Assembly (NCBI GenBank): GCA_963805405.1
Contig: CAWDUC010000004.1
Span: 62,001 to 126,000, forward strand
Source of the DNA: JAEUMG01 sp963805405
GTDB lineage: Bacteria > Pseudomonadota > Alphaproteobacteria > Rhizobiales > Aestuariivirgaceae
DNA length: 64,000 nucleotides
Direction: 5' to 3'
This document shows, in pieces, positions 63,975 through 64,000 of this stretch (positions are counted from its first letter, which is position 1; the number at the start of each line of letters is the position of its first letter). The notes under the pieces are model-generated. The model saw nothing but the letters and a program-made list of their open reading frames with translations. It searched no databases and was not told the DNA's origin. The position numbers and the translations under genes were made by a program.

Positions 63975-64000
63975 GCCGGCTGTTACTAAGCCAACGACGA

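Overview
The window has two parts of different origin. Positions 1 to about 57,570 look like an alphaproteobacterium of the Rhizobiales (Hyphomicrobiales): a fixGHIS/ccoGHIS cluster behind ccoP, many solute-binding-protein transporters, a conserved rhizobial protein of unknown function behind an alphaproteobacterial LexA box (GTTC-N7-GTTC), and palindromic rhizobial-type intergenic repeats. From about 57,600 to the end the genes look planctomycete-like: a double GNAT protein, a LpxL/HtrB-type acyltransferase, a DJ-1/PfpI protein, an APC permease and two glycine-rich RRM proteins, with short palindromic repeats absent from the first part. An N-terminally truncated flavin oxidoreductase and what looks like a cytochrome c tail meet at the join, so a chimeric contig is the simplest reading.

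Layout of the first part. 1-5171: cbb3 oxidase maturation (ccoP end, ccoG, ccoH, ccoI, ccoS). 5172-13749 (minus): a sugar-catabolic operon with an RbsABC-type transporter whose binding protein carries an in-frame tandem duplication, plus a cyclase-family hydrolase, two SDRs and an aldose epimerase. 13848-18438: D-amino-acid or hydroxy-amino-acid catabolism (PhzF-like, RidA-like, DSD1-type PLP enzyme, divergent GntR regulator, DadA-like oxidase). 18477-21631: MalEFG-type transporter without an ATPase gene. 21663-22420: LexA-box gene. 22803-26735: DUF421 protein, DUF892 ferritin-like protein, gluconokinase, L-idonate-type dehydrogenase, hydrolase. 26894-31921: TauABC/SsuABC-type transporter with two SDRs and a polysaccharide-deacetylase-family protein. 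31930-39258: two Gfo/Idh/MocA oxidoreductases diverging from an FrcBCA-type transporter, an IolE-like dehydratase and a third Gfo/Idh/MocA protein. 39909-56659: a probable gamma-butyrobetaine/carnitine degradation island (CaiD-like hydratase, L-carnitine dehydrogenase, CdhR-type regulator, BKACE, PotABCD-type transporter, acyl-CoA dehydrogenase, NDP-forming acyl-CoA ligase, aldehyde dehydrogenase, CaiB-like CoA-transferase) ending in glycine betaine.

Two features cut across the window. Many genes need one or more single-base corrections, mostly removal of an extra base, in both parts; this looks like sequence error rather than gene decay. All five binding-protein genes are followed within 30 bases by a strong hairpin, in one case inside the start of the overlapping permease gene.

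The most novel signal is in the planctomycete-like part: the two RRM genes at 62,500 and 63,639 share a leader of about 165 bases that begins just after a matching -10 box and folds into a series of hairpins, two of which show compensatory base changes between the copies. This suggests a structured cis-regulatory RNA controlling RNA-binding protein genes.
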